64,000 nt of DNA from Ktedonobacteria bacterium. GTDB taxonomy: Bacteria; Chloroflexota; Ktedonobacteria; Ktedonobacterales; JACDGC01. A program made the position numbers and the translations under genes. The notes under the pieces are model-generated. The model did no database searches and was not told where the DNA came from. It saw only the letters and a list, made by a program, of their open reading frames with translations. The DNA lies in the NCBI GenBank assembly GCA_027459785.1, contig DAIDGU010000084.1, positions 1 to 64,000 on the forward strand. The letters run 5' to 3'. Below, piece after piece: positions 1 through 9,220 of this stretch (the stretch's first letter is position 1; each line of letters starts with the position of its first letter).

Positions 1-354
1 GGGATCCCGCTGGGCAGCGAAATAGAGCTTAGCCAGAAATTCCTGCCGGATGTCGCGCCCGTGGGCCACCGGCGTCGCCAGCCAGCCATCGAGCGCCGCA
101 CCGCCCGCCGCCGTCAGGCGCAAGATCCGCCGGGGTGGGCGCGCACCGGCAACCGCCACTGTGGCGCTCACATAACCGAGATCTTCCAGTCGCCCCAGCA
201 GCGCATAGAGATGGCTCTGCTTGAGATGCCAGATGAGACCCAGCGGCGCGGTCGGCGCGAAGTGCTGCCACATCTCATAGGCATGCATCGGTTGCTGTAA
301 CAGGCCCAACAAGACCAGTTCCAGGGCGGTCAGCTGGTTAGTGGTCGCACGCAC
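1..354 (-). CDS. PadR-family transcriptional regulator, C-terminus cut by window edge
   Basis: The minus strand gives about 118 residues of a PadR-type winged-helix repressor. It opens with LTALELVLLGLLQQPMHAYE, then reads HLKQSHLYALLGRLEDLGYV and continues into RRILRLTAAG, the canonical PadR recognition helix and wing. The frame is open to base 1, so the C-terminal dimerisation helix lies outside the window. I chose the GTG at 354 because GAGG sits about 8 bases upstream; the nearby ATG is in another frame and closes quickly. PadR proteins usually repress a neighbouring transporter or stress gene in response to small molecules. The target here is not visible; the gene is divergent from the S51-like gene that starts at 589. 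Confidence 0.8.
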   Translation of the reverse strand, partial: MRATTNQLTALELVLLGLLQQPMHAYEMWQHFAPTAPLGLIWHLKQSHLYALLGRLEDLGYVSATVAVAGARPPRRILRLTAAGGAALDGWLATPVAHGRDIRQEFLAKLYFAAQRDP

Positions 355-530
355 TCGTTCATCCTCAGCCCACGAATATTCAGAGTGTGAGTAATGCCAG
401 TAAGACTATAGCATATTGTCCAATGGCGCATCAATGCTTTGCTGGTGCGATCGCGCCTAGCGCGTTGGCATAGTGGCGGCATCAACCCTGCTCACTCACC
501 CTCCTGCCCTTTTTCTTAGCCGCCCTGTCT

Positions 531-539
531 TGCTATAAT
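531..539 (+). promoter_or_regulatory. Predicted extended -10 promoter of the S51-like gene
   Basis: TGCTATAAT is a perfect extended -10 element (TGn plus TATAAT). The matching -35 position is only a weak T-rich stretch. Transcription would begin near 546, which makes the upstream in-frame ATG at 544 unlikely and supports the start at 589. Confidence 0.6.
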
Positions 540-588
540 ATCTGTGTCAATGCCGCAACCAACGTGGCGTAGGGGAGGAACATGTATC

Positions 589-1692
589 ATGACGACGCAG
601 CACACCGCAGGCATGCCGGGGCAGGTGGCGTTACTGGGATCGGGCGAGGCGACGGCGGCGGGGCGGCGCGTCCTCAGCGGCCTCCTGCGCCGGCTCGCGG
701 AACCACGTACCATCGCCGTGCTGGATTCCCCTGCTGGCTTCCAGCCGAATTGCGAGCGAGTGGCCGGTAAGGTCGCCGATTTTATGACGGAGAAGGTCGC
801 GGAAGAACGCCCCAGACCCTCAATCGTGGCCACCCGCCGCGCCGCCCTTGGCACGCCCGCCGGCGAGGCTGCCCTGCGCGCGATCAGCGCCGCCCGCTGC
901 ATCGCTGCCGGCCCCGGTAGCCCTACGTATATGATCCGCGAATTGCGCGACACGCCGTATCTAGAAGCCGTGCGCCAGGCGCATAAGGACGGCGCGGCGA
1001 TCTACGTTTCCAGCGCGGCCACCATCGCCATGAGCGCCTTCAGCGTGCCGGTCTACGAGATCTTCAAGGTTGGCGCTGAGCCGTATTGGAACGAGGGGCT
1101 GGATCTGCTGGGGGCTTTCGGCATGCGCCTGGCGCTCGTCCCCCATTGGAATAACAGCGAGGGCGGCGCGGAACTGGATACGCGCTTCTGCTATATGGGT
1201 CAAGCGCGTTTCGAGCAACTGCGCGCCCAATTGCCGGAGGATGTCGTCATGCTGGGTATCGACGAGCATACCGCCTGCATCCTCGATTTCGCCGACGGCA
1301 CCGTCGCTGTGGATGGCAAGGGCGGGGCGCGCGTCATCCGCGACGGCCAGATCGCCGAATTCGCCAACAGTGAGCGCTTTCCCATGACCCTGTTGGGGGC
1401 GGAGGCCGATCTCGTGCAGCAACTCGCCGCCGAACGCATCGTCGCCGCGCCTGCCGGTGGCCATCTGCCCGCGCCCGCGGCCACGCTGAACCCCTGGATC
1501 GAAGAGGATCACCTGGCGACGAAGATTCCCCCGCAACTCATCGACACCATGCTGACGATCCGCACCGAACTGCGATCCGCGAAGCAGTGGAGCTTCGCCG
1601 ACCAATTGCGCGACGCCCTCACCGCCGTCGGCATCGTCGTGGAAGACGCCCCCGGCGGCCCGCGCTGGCACGTCGCCGACGATATGGAATAA
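589..1692 (+). CDS. Cyanophycinase/peptidase S51-like protein with CysRS-like C-terminal helix bundle
   Basis: The first roughly 270 residues look like the type-1 glutamine-amidotransferase-like fold of peptidase S51 (cyanophycinase, dipeptidase E). They carry an N-terminal VALLGSGEAT turn and a nucleophile-elbow-like VSSAATIAMSA, where the usual S-A-G is S-A-A. The last 60 residues (LRSAKQWSFADQLRDALTAVGIVVEDAPGG) closely resemble the C-terminal tail of cysteinyl-tRNA synthetases, which is also found fused to unrelated bacterial proteins. The ATG at 589 has GGGGAGG 10 bases upstream; the longer form from 544 would begin at the predicted transcription start. The substrate is unknown; a small-peptide hydrolase role is inferred from the fold only. 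It lies 110 bp upstream of, and co-directional with, the NACHT gene. Confidence 0.7.
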   Translation: MTTQHTAGMPGQVALLGSGEATAAGRRVLSGLLRRLAEPRTIAVLDSPAGFQPNCERVAGKVADFMTEKVAEERPRPSIVATRRAALGTPAGEAALRAISAARCIAAGPGSPTYMIRELRDTPYLEAVRQAHKDGAAIYVSSAATIAMSAFSVPVYEIFKVGAEPYWNEGLDLLGAFGMRLALVPHWNNSEGGAELDTRFCYMGQARFEQLRAQLPEDVVMLGIDEHTACILDFADGTVAVDGKGGARVIRDGQIAEFANSERFPMTLLGAEADLVQQLAAERIVAAPAGGHLPAPAATLNPWIEEDHLATKIPPQLIDTMLTIRTELRSAKQWSFADQLRDALTAVGIVVEDAPGGPRWHVADDME

Positions 1693-1802
1693 CCTCCCTG
1701 TTGGCAGCCACGTGTGCATATAGTACTATGGTGTCACGCTTTGCGCGTTTGCATGGCGCGGCATACGATAGGCAAGATCAGTTACGGGTGGGGAGGCGAG
1801 CA

Positions 1803-4484
1803 GTGGATGCGAAGGCAGCGCAGCCAGCACGGAGCCGTGACGCAATCACGGAGACTGAGTTGCGCGTGACGACCTGGCAGCCCTCGGCGGGGTTGCGCCT
1901 GGTGCTGACGCTGGCGGCATTCGTCGTGGCGCTGGGCGCGGCGGCGCTGCCCCTGGCGCTGCTGCCCGCACGCCGGGCGGCGCTGGTCAGCGCGCTCATG
2001 AATATCCGCCATATCTCGACGGCGGATCTGCAATTATTGCCCTTTGTGGTGGTGATCGTCGCGGCCTTCGGCGTGAGTTACGCGATCGTGTATAACGGCT
2101 TGCGGGTGGGGTTGCTGGTGCGCGGCTGGCAGCAATATCTGGTGCGCCTGGCGGACGACCTGGGCAAGCAAGTGGCACGGCGAGCGAAGCTGACGGCGCT
2201 GGGTTACACGCCCTTCGCGCGCGGACCGGTGGCCGGTACGCCGGGCAATCCGACGCGCGAGGCGCTGGTCGCCGTGCTGCCGCTCTTTCCGCGCGCCATC
2301 CTGGCCGGCGACGACGGCGCAGGGAAAACGACTGCTCTGCTGCGCTACGCGCAGGACATCGCGCGCCATGCCAGCCCGTGGCGCGTCTTGCTGGGGCGGC
2401 AGGTGATCCCGATCCTTGTCGCGCTGCCGGCCTACGCCGGGGCGGACCCCGCCCCCACTGGGCTGCGCGTGCGCCACCTGGCCGACATCCTGCGCGGGTA
2501 CAACGCGGATTTGCTGGCGCGCTACCTGCCCTCGCTGCTGCGGCGCGGGCGCGTGTTGCTGCTCTTCGACGGCCTGGACGAACTCACCCCCACGCAGGCG
2601 CGCGAGATCGTGCAAGAGTTGCACGAGGGATTGCCTCATCGCTATCGCCACGTGCGGTTCGTCTTCACCTGCCGCTCCGCGGCACTGGACGACATGGTGG
2701 AGCGCCTGCCGCTGCTCAAACAATGCTTTCAGGTGACGCTGTTGCCGCTCACCACCGCCGAGGTGCAGACGGTCATCCACCGCGCCGAACGCGCGGGGTT
2801 GCTCGGCGGCCAAAGTGCCGATGAGGTCATCACGGAGATCACCAAGCGCGACCTGCTGGCGATCTATCGTCGCCCCGCTACGCTGGCGATGCTGCTCGAA
2901 CTCATCGCCGCCGGCCAGTTCATCCCCGGCACCCGCGCGCAACTGCTGGACGAATATGAGGAACTGCTTTTCGCCCGCGCCGGCATTTTGGATGCCCCGC
3001 TGGAGCGTGTGCGTCGCGCCCTGGGCTACCTGGCCGTCGCCTTCCGCCTGACGGGCCTGGCTGAGATCACCGGCGCGCAAGCCTGGAACGAGCGGGATGT
3101 CATCCGCAATCTCCTGTCGGATTCGTCGCCGGCGGCGAAGACGCTTGGCGGCACCACGCGCCCCGTCGGCTTCAATGAGAAAGACCTCGCCCACGCCATC
3201 GACCTCGGCCTGAAGGCCGGCGTGCTGGAAAGCGGCGTGAACGGCGTGGGGCTGCGTTTCAGCCATATCTTGCTGCTTTACCTCGCAGCGGCCCGCCACC
3301 TGGACCTGAATGATGCCGGGCTGGGCCGCGTCGGCGCGACACTGCTGCGCCCCGAATGGAGCGAGATCATCCTCCTGTGGGGTGGCCTGACGGCGGACCC
3401 CGCCGGCTTGACCGAACGGCTGATGCGTCTGGCGGCGACACCCTCCGGCTCCGCAGCCACGGCTCGGCTGGATACGCTGGATCGCGGGGCGGCGGAGGCG
3501 CTGGCGCTGGCGCTGAGCGTGGCGGTGGTGAGCCTGGTGCCGGTTGCCGTGGGTGGTGCGACTGCGGCGCAGGCCACGCCCGCCTCGCGCGCCGACTGGG
3601 CGCAGCACACCCTGCGCGAGATTTTCGACCGCGTACTGCGCTATGGGCTAGACGCGCCGGCAGCCGATAACGAGCGTCGGACACATCTACGCCTGGCCCT
3701 GCGCCACTGTGAGATCAGCGCCGCCGGCGAACTGGCGGCGGCCCTCGCGCGGTTGGTGCGTGTCGCCAGCGTGAATCGCCTGCTGCGGGCGCAAGCGGTG
3801 CAGGTGTTAGGCGTACTCGCTTCGCCCGCGAGCCTGAACGAACTGACCGCGCTTTTGCTGGAACCTGACCCCATCGTGCGCGAGGCGTTGCAGCGCGGCT
3901 TTCACCTGGCCGGCGGCGAGGCCGTCGGCCCGCTGTTGGACTTGATCGCGCGGTCCCTGCCCACCGACACGCTGCACCGCCGCGCGCTGGACGCGCTGGC
4001 AGCCATCGACGGCCCCGCGCTCGCGCCCACCCTGCTCCGGCTGGAGGACGGCTTTTCCGCGCAGCGGAGCGCCGCCGCCGAAGCCCTGGGGGCCTTACGC
4101 GCCCGTCAGGCACTGGAGCCGCTGCTCGTCGCCCTGCACGATTCGGATGCCGGCGTGCGCTTGGCAGCGACGCGCGCCCTGGGTAAGCTGGGCGATCCCA
4201 AAGCGCAACCCGCCCTGCTGAATCTGGTGCTTTCTCCCAGCGACGAGCAGCGCATCGCCGCCGCCGAAGCCCTGGGAGCCTTGCGCGGCGAACACGCTCT
4301 CAAGCCCTTGATCAAGCTGCTGGACGACAAACAGCCGCGCGTCCGCGCCGCCGCCGCCGAGGCGCTAGGCCACATCGGCGATGCCCGCGCTGTCGTTCCC
4401 CTACGCAAACGCCTCGCCGACCGCGACGCCTGGGCGCAAGCCGCCGCCGCCACCGCTCTGCGCGCCCTCGGCCAGCGCACCTGA
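1803..4484 (+). CDS. Membrane-anchored NACHT NTPase with C-terminal HEAT repeats
   Basis: This 893-residue protein belongs to the STAND class. Two hydrophobic helices lie near residues 31-56 and 79-107. A NACHT NTPase follows, with Walker A GDDGAGKTT near residue 170, Walker B LLLFDGLDEL near 255 and an FVFTCRS sensor strand. A helical middle leads to about seven HEAT/PBS-lyase-like repeats from residue 650 to the end (for example DSDAGVRLAATRALGKLGD). The GTG at 1803 has GGGAGG six bases upstream; the open frame reaches back to 1587, but that stretch is Arg-rich antisense-like sequence overlapping the previous gene. NACHT proteins are ligand-triggered switches; several bacterial ones defend against phage. 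No effector domain (nuclease, TIR, protease) is seen, so the membrane helices may be the output. Defence is inference. Confidence 0.82.
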   Translation: MDAKAAQPARSRDAITETELRVTTWQPSAGLRLVLTLAAFVVALGAAALPLALLPARRAALVSALMNIRHISTADLQLLPFVVVIVAAFGVSYAIVYNGLRVGLLVRGWQQYLVRLADDLGKQVARRAKLTALGYTPFARGPVAGTPGNPTREALVAVLPLFPRAILAGDDGAGKTTALLRYAQDIARHASPWRVLLGRQVIPILVALPAYAGADPAPTGLRVRHLADILRGYNADLLARYLPSLLRRGRVLLLFDGLDELTPTQAREIVQELHEGLPHRYRHVRFVFTCRSAALDDMVERLPLLKQCFQVTLLPLTTAEVQTVIHRAERAGLLGGQSADEVITEITKRDLLAIYRRPATLAMLLELIAAGQFIPGTRAQLLDEYEELLFARAGILDAPLERVRRALGYLAVAFRLTGLAEITGAQAWNERDVIRNLLSDSSPAAKTLGGTTRPVGFNEKDLAHAIDLGLKAGVLESGVNGVGLRFSHILLLYLAAARHLDLNDAGLGRVGATLLRPEWSEIILLWGGLTADPAGLTERLMRLAATPSGSAATARLDTLDRGAAEALALALSVAVVSLVPVAVGGATAAQATPASRADWAQHTLREIFDRVLRYGLDAPAADNERRTHLRLALRHCEISAAGELAAALARLVRVASVNRLLRAQAVQVLGVLASPASLNELTALLLEPDPIVREALQRGFHLAGGEAVGPLLDLIARSLPTDTLHRRALDALAAIDGPALAPTLLRLEDGFSAQRSAAAEALGALRARQALEPLLVALHDSDAGVRLAATRALGKLGDPKAQPALLNLVLSPSDEQRIAAAEALGALRGEHALKPLIKLLDDKQPRVRAAAAEALGHIGDARAVVPLRKRLADRDAWAQAAAATALRALGQRT

Positions 4485-4503
4485 ACACGCCGCCCCAGAA
4501 CCA

Positions 4504-4524
4504 GGGCGACCACAAGGGTCGCCC
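4504..4524. repeat. Short inverted repeat after the NACHT gene
   Basis: GGGCGACC and GGGTCGCCC form an 8-bp stem with a 4-5 base loop, 20 bases after the NACHT stop codon. It may end or protect that transcript; it lacks a T-tract. Confidence 0.5.
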
Positions 4525-4776
4525 CTACAGGGAGAAATGGTGGTGAACGGAGATGCCCATCCCGCGAGTACCACGCCACCCGCGATCACGCCCGTCCCAG
4601 GCTCCGTAGGGAGCCTTGCAGATAGAAGCCCAGCGGGTTTACCCGCCGGGCGGCCCCACCGGGCGATCATACTGTTCTTGGCCGCTCTCGTCGCCGACTG
4701 TCCCCACCACGCCCGCCAGCCACTCAACGGCCTACGTGTCACCCACCTCGCCATTGGCTGATCCCTTCCCGAACGA

Positions 4777-4822
4777 TCTCCCCCTCTCTATCGGAGATGG
4801 AGAGGGGGCTGGGGGTGGGGCC
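4777..4822. repeat. Repeat family B copy
   Basis: Reads ctccccctctc, a short centre with TCGGAGAT, then agagggggctgggggtgggg. The same unit with minor changes recurs at 49700, 49891, 54353 and 58984, sometimes inverted. The two arms can pair as CCCCCTCTC/GAGAGGGGG. Confidence 0.75.
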
Positions 4823-5119
4823 ACTCTTGTGCATGATTTTTGCCCTAAAAACCGCGATTGCCACGGAATTGCTGCTACTTTTGCCCACCTCATGCGTCTC
4901 GACATAATGCAGGAAGAGAAAATGAACTGCGCCTGACAAGCTGGTACTGAAAGGATTTTGCCGGCATCTGCTAAATTTTGTGTGAGAGATTTTGCCTCGG
5001 TCTAACGTATAACCTAGAGAAACGGGTTTGCGCGTGAAAGCACGAGCGCACGAGTCTGACACAACGAGGCGAACGGTGCAATGGAGCGCCGGTGCAGCGT
5101 CAGGCGTGTGAGGAGTGGC

Positions 5120-5761
5120 ATGGTTCAAGGTGATTGGTCGGACACAACCATCGCGGCCGGTTTGCGCCAGCGAGACCCAGCGATGCTCGAAGCGGTCGTG
5201 GCACGCTATTCACGCGAGATATTCTACTTCATTCGCATGATCCTTACCAATGTGGGGGCTGTGCAGGATGTCGAAGAATGCGTGAACGATCTCTTTGTCT
5301 CGGTGTGGCAAGACTTCGATGCCTTCGATCCCGCGCGCGGTTCCTTCCGCACGTGGCTGACGATGCGCGCGAAGTATCTCGCGCTGGATCGCCGCCGGCA
5401 CTTACTGCGCCGGCAAGTTGCCACGGTGGACCTGATGAACCTGGACGCCGAGCATGATGCCGATGCCGCAGGGGATTCCACTGAGTGGGCCGACCGCCAG
5501 CGCGCCCAGGAACACTGGGCCAGCGAATCGCTGGACACCGTGCTGGAAAAGCGCGAGGAACATGCTCAACTCTACGCCGCGCTGATCAACTTACCCGTTT
5601 TGGACCGGCAACTCGTCTATCTGCGCTACTTCGGCCTGAAAAGCACCGAGGATATCGCGGCGCAGACGGGACTCAGCAAACATGCTGTCGATACACGTCT
5701 TTGGCGGGCGCGCAAGCACCTGAAAGAGACCTTGCGGGAGCCAACTCATGGCCGAGTTTGA
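5120..5761 (+). CDS. ECF-type RNA polymerase sigma factor
   Basis: This 213-residue protein has the two ECF modules. Region 2 is near residues 30-85 (ARYSREIFYFIRMIL, then VEECVNDLFVSVWQDFD and FRTWLTMRAKYLALD). Region 4 is near 155-205 (LPVLDRQLVYLRYFGLKSTE with the helix-turn-helix LSKHAVDTRLWRARKHLKE). The linker of about 55 residues is longer than in minimal ECF factors. The ATG at 5120 follows AGGAG by four bases; an upstream ATG at 5081 is possible. The stop overlaps the start of the next gene by 14 bases, so the partner is translationally coupled, as expected for a sigma/anti-sigma pair. Confidence 0.9.
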   Translation: MVQGDWSDTTIAAGLRQRDPAMLEAVVARYSREIFYFIRMILTNVGAVQDVEECVNDLFVSVWQDFDAFDPARGSFRTWLTMRAKYLALDRRRHLLRRQVATVDLMNLDAEHDADAAGDSTEWADRQRAQEHWASESLDTVLEKREEHAQLYAALINLPVLDRQLVYLRYFGLKSTEDIAAQTGLSKHAVDTRLWRARKHLKETLREPTHGRV

Positions 5762-6929
5762 GCCTTTAGGCGACGAGGTACCACCCCAGGAGTGGGCATT
5801 GAACGACGGGCGCGCCCTGCCGGCGGATTTCACCGCTGACGAGGCGGAGATCGCCCAGTGGTTCAGCAGCCACTTTGATATCGTGGGGGAAAACTTGCCG
5901 CCGCGCTATGCTCAAACGTTGCTGGGCGATCCACGCCACGCACCCGCCAGCGAAGACTTCGAAGAGCGTATCATCACCTCGGTCTTCCAGCGCCTTGATC
6001 TGGAACGCCCGTCGTCACCGCCCGCGCCCACCGCGCGGCCTGTTGCCCGCCGTCGTCTGCGTTTGCAGGCGCGGCAAATCGTGCAGCGGGTCGTCCAGCG
6101 GGGAGCCGTGGCCGTGATGGCGCTCTTGATGGTGTTGAGTTATAACGCGATGGGGACAGGCGTGGCAATGGCTAACGTCCTGCAACTCGTCGTCGGGCGC
6201 GGCGGCGCGCAAGCCGTCACCGCCTATCCCAACCATGTCAAACCGGGTGGGCAGGGAACTGCCACCGCCGGCAATGGCGTCGTTACTTTCACGCCACGCT
6301 GGCCGGGATCGCAGATCCAGGGCTATGCCTTTAGTGGCATGCAGATCGTGACGGCCCAGTGGTGGACGCAAGGTGCGCTTGTCACCTTGCACTACACGGC
6401 GACGGTCAATCAGGCCGTCCAGCATCTGGACATCCTGGAATTTGTGCCAAATGTGCATGTGGCCATGCAGGTGGTGCAAGACGGCTGGATGTCGAGCGTC
6501 AAAATCGGCGACGCACCGGGCGTGTTCGTCTGGGGCCACTGGGCCTACCAACCCAAACAAGGGATGGTCTGGATGCCAAGCCAGCGCGCCGAGATGATCT
6601 ACGGTGGCTCTGACCCTTCGGGGCCGGTCATCTGGATCGCTGCCGACGCGCGCAGCGACCAAAGCGCCGACCAGATGCAGGCGACCTTGATGGACGTGGC
6701 GGGGTCATTGCAGTTGATGCGCCCGCTGGGCTTGCGCTTCAGCGCCGCCGACGACACGCCCGGCTTCCCGGTCAGCCAGGTCAGCGACATCGGGCTGCCA
6801 TTCCGCGATGATGTCATCGCACTGGTTCCCGACCGCTCCAATCCTGAAGCACCCGCGGTGGATGTGCGCATCGGCACCGATCCGCCTGATACCCCGTCAT
6901 CCGTCATCGCCGGCACCAGTCGGCAGTGA
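5748..6929 (+). CDS. Single-pass membrane protein, putative anti-sigma partner of the preceding ECF factor
   Basis: Residues 1-115 are cytoplasmic-type and charged, ending in an Arg-rich stretch. One transmembrane helix follows near 118-140 (VAVMALLMVLSYNAM), then about 250 residues predicted outside. There is no zinc-finger HC2 motif, so this is not a ZAS-type anti-sigma. The outer domain is rich in beta-type sequence and aromatics (PRWPGSQIQGYAFSG, VFVWGHWAYQPKQGMVWMPS) and I do not recognise its family. The 14-base overlap with the sigma gene and the topology (inside N-terminus, outside sensor) are the basis for calling it a regulator. The gene ends 134 bases before the peptide-binding lipoprotein, a possible target. 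Confidence 0.6.
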   Translation: MAEFEPLGDEVPPQEWALNDGRALPADFTADEAEIAQWFSSHFDIVGENLPPRYAQTLLGDPRHAPASEDFEERIITSVFQRLDLERPSSPPAPTARPVARRRLRLQARQIVQRVVQRGAVAVMALLMVLSYNAMGTGVAMANVLQLVVGRGGAQAVTAYPNHVKPGGQGTATAGNGVVTFTPRWPGSQIQGYAFSGMQIVTAQWWTQGALVTLHYTATVNQAVQHLDILEFVPNVHVAMQVVQDGWMSSVKIGDAPGVFVWGHWAYQPKQGMVWMPSQRAEMIYGGSDPSGPVIWIAADARSDQSADQMQATLMDVAGSLQLMRPLGLRFSAADDTPGFPVSQVSDIGLPFRDDVIALVPDRSNPEAPAVDVRIGTDPPDTPSSVIAGTSRQ

Positions 6930-7063
6930 CCTTCCCGCGCTGCAACCGCTGATTTGCAGGATCAGCGTGCAGATATTCGATAATCGTGGTTCGCTTGATG
7001 GCTGCGCTAGCTCATGCGAGTGCGCAGGGGGCAGTCATCACCTTTCCCACAGGAGGGCATACG

Positions 7064-8866
7064 TTGCGTCCCTTTAAAAACAAGGCCGTTTTGGCCAGCG
7101 TGCTGGGCCTGATCGCCATGCTCGCTGCCGCGTGCGGCACGACTGGCGGCGGCAGTTCGTCAACTGCTGTGGCACCGTACAACTTTACCTACAACTATCA
7201 GACGCCGACTAAAACCGGTGGCACCGTCGTCCTGGGCGACTATGAGTTCCCTGACAGCGTGAACCCGCTGGGCGCGGGCCTGGTGGTGGACTTCGAACTT
7301 ATCCCAGGGCTGTGGAACGGCTGCGTCGCGGAATTGCCGGACATCTCGCTGGGCAACGCGGGCTACAAGCCTGACGAGTGCACCGAGGTACCGACTATCG
7401 CCAACGGCGGTGAGTCCTCGGACCTCAAGACGACCACTTTCCACATCGACCCGAAGGCCGTGTGGTCTGACGGCCAGCCGGTCACGGCGGCTGACTACCT
7501 GCTGACCTACCAGATCGAGTCCGACCTGAACGGTGTTTACGGCGACCCGCCGCCGTTCGCGTACATGACTTCGGTCAAGGCGCTGGATACCCACACGATC
7601 CAGATCAAGTGGGCCAACCCGTATGCCCCGTACCTCTCCGCCCTGTGGGCACCGGAGCCGGAGCATGTGTTCGGCGCGTATAACACCGCGAAGTACACCG
7701 CCCTGCTCAGCGCACCGAGCTTCAATACCACCTTCACCGTGGATAACGGCGCGTTTACGCTCAGCAGCTTCACGCAGGACCAGTCGGTCACGATGACGGC
7801 GAACCCGAAGTTCTTCTCGAACTTCTTCCATCCCGCCGCCCTGAGCAAGGTTGTCTTCAAGTCCTCCGGCGATGTCAACACCCTCATCGAGGGCTATAAA
7901 GCTGGCAACTACGATCACGCGGAAGACTTCACAGTCGCTAACATCCCCAGCTTCAACGGCATCCCGCAGAACGAGCAGATCACCAGCCCGCAAATCTCCT
8001 ACGAACACTTTGACTTCAACGAGCGCAGCGTCGCCCCCAGCTCGAAGTTCAGCAATGACGGCAACTCCGTCTTTGGTGGTCCGAACGGCCAGTTGGCACG
8101 TAAAGCGTTCATCGAAGGTTTCGACCTCTGCGGCGCGTTCCTCACCATCCTGGGTGATCCGAACTGCAAAGACCCGAACCTGTATACCGCTGAGAACACA
8201 GCGCCGCCGGATGGCGCGTATGATCCCAACGTCACGTTGCCCTCGTTCAACGTGAAGCAGGCGCAGGCCGACCTCGCCGCCGCTGGCTATCCGGGTGGCA
8301 AGGGCAAAAATGGTCAGTTGCAGGTCACGCTGGTCACCACGACCGGCAACCCGATCCGCAACTCCTTCATCGACTTGGCTTCTCAAGAATGGAACAAGAA
8401 CCTCGGCGTCGTTGTCAACATTGCCCAGTACAAGGCCGGCACGCTCTTCACGCTGTATAGCAAGAACGGCACCCTGGCCACCGGCAACTATGACATCTCG
8501 CTCTTCGCGTATGTTAACGGCTCCGACGATGACGGCAACACCGGCGTCTTCCAGAGCGACCAGATTCCTGGTCCGAAGAACGATGGCGGCGGCAACTATA
8601 TGGGCATCAGCGATCCGAAGATCGATGCCTACCTGAAGACGGGCCGCACGACGGCGGACGATGCCACGCGCAAGCAGACGTACCACGATCTGATGGCCTA
8701 CATCGCTTCGCAAGACATCAACCTGCCGCTGTACATCCGTGCCGACTACACGCTGACCAAGCCGACGCTCGGTAACTATATTCAGTTCCCGACCTCGGCA
8801 GGCAACGAGTGGAACATGGCAGACTGGTTCACGACGGGTACCTCGTCGTCCTACCTAGCGCAGTAA
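7064..8866 (+). CDS. ABC transporter substrate-binding lipoprotein, family 5 (peptide/nickel type)
   Basis: About 600 residues with a classic lipoprotein signal: KNK, a hydrophobic core, then LAAAC with the lipidated cysteine at 24. The mature part follows the family-5 (DppA/OppA) pattern: YEFPDSVNPLGAG early, TFHIDPKAVWSDGQPVTAADY, later ARKAFIEGFDL and the C-terminal lobe ending LPLYIRADYTLTKP. Known members capture peptides, nickel or opines at the membrane surface and deliver them to permeases. I chose the TTG at 7064 because AGGAGGG lies six bases upstream and the signal peptide begins there; the open frame extends back to 6986. The permease and ATPase genes follow after a hairpin and a new promoter. 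Peptide specificity is not proven. Confidence 0.92.
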   Translation: MRPFKNKAVLASVLGLIAMLAAACGTTGGGSSSTAVAPYNFTYNYQTPTKTGGTVVLGDYEFPDSVNPLGAGLVVDFELIPGLWNGCVAELPDISLGNAGYKPDECTEVPTIANGGESSDLKTTTFHIDPKAVWSDGQPVTAADYLLTYQIESDLNGVYGDPPPFAYMTSVKALDTHTIQIKWANPYAPYLSALWAPEPEHVFGAYNTAKYTALLSAPSFNTTFTVDNGAFTLSSFTQDQSVTMTANPKFFSNFFHPAALSKVVFKSSGDVNTLIEGYKAGNYDHAEDFTVANIPSFNGIPQNEQITSPQISYEHFDFNERSVAPSSKFSNDGNSVFGGPNGQLARKAFIEGFDLCGAFLTILGDPNCKDPNLYTAENTAPPDGAYDPNVTLPSFNVKQAQADLAAAGYPGGKGKNGQLQVTLVTTTGNPIRNSFIDLASQEWNKNLGVVVNIAQYKAGTLFTLYSKNGTLATGNYDISLFAYVNGSDDDGNTGVFQSDQIPGPKNDGGGNYMGISDPKIDAYLKTGRTTADDATRKQTYHDLMAYIASQDINLPLYIRADYTLTKPTLGNYIQFPTSAGNEWNMADWFTTGTSSSYLAQ

Positions 8867-8925
8867 GCCTTCCTGAGCAGTGAGCGACTGCCGGCGACGG
8901 TGGTCGTTCATGGAAAACCACGATG

Positions 8926-8959
8926 GAGGATGCGGGGGGAAATTTTCTCCCCCATCCTC
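8926..8959 (+). terminator. Intercistronic hairpin after the binding-protein gene
   Basis: GAGGAT-gc-GGGGG pairs with CCCCC-ATCCTC around a loop of about nine bases and is followed by TTTCG. It sits 60 bases after the binding-protein stop and may terminate or attenuate most transcripts, a common way of making binding protein in excess over permease. Confidence 0.65.
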
Positions 8960-9025
8960 TTTCGCTATGTGACGATAGATCAGAAGGTGAGGGTGCACAG
9001 TGTGACGCACGCACCCTCCCATCCT

Positions 9026-9054
9026 TTGACGCTACCCCCGGTGTATGCTATCAT
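9026..9054 (+). promoter_or_regulatory. Predicted sigma-70-type promoter of the permease operon
   Basis: TTGACG and TATCAT are spaced by exactly 17 bases, and the -10 is extended (TGC before TATCAT). The transcription start would be near 9061, giving a leader of about 160 bases before the permease at 9221. The same elements with the same spacing occur at 60948-60976. Confidence 0.7.
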
Positions 9055-9220
9055 ATGATAAATTCACCTAAACTCTGTCCTATCTAACCGGGGTAATGTG
9101 TCTTGTAGATACATCCCACCTGAGAGGGAGGACAGTGCCAGCATCCAGCGGCATCAGCCTAAGACTATCCAGCCAGGCATAGCCTGGTGTACAGCGTCCA
9201 CAAAGTGAGGGTAACGAGTC

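Larger units (their letters stand above)
4485..5119. other. Gene-free interval of about 635 bases with repeats
   Basis: No convincing reading frame is present. The interval holds the GGGCGACC hairpin at 4504-4524, a GC-rich stretch with CCGCCGGGCGG-type short palindromes around 4636-4670, and one copy of repeat family B at 4777-4822. From about 4850 it becomes AT-richer up to the sigma-factor gene and probably contains that gene's promoter, although no clear -35/-10 pair stands out. Confidence 0.55.

Noticed and set aside
2034-3608. A 524-codon minus-strand open frame opposite the NACHT gene
   Set aside because: It has no motifs, is rich in Gln/Arg/His and mirrors the coding frame of a GC-rich gene whose plus-strand product has a clear NACHT domain.
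7160-8713. A 517-codon minus-strand frame opposite the binding-protein gene
   Set aside because: Shadow of the lipoprotein gene; Val/Arg/Asp-rich with no family signature.
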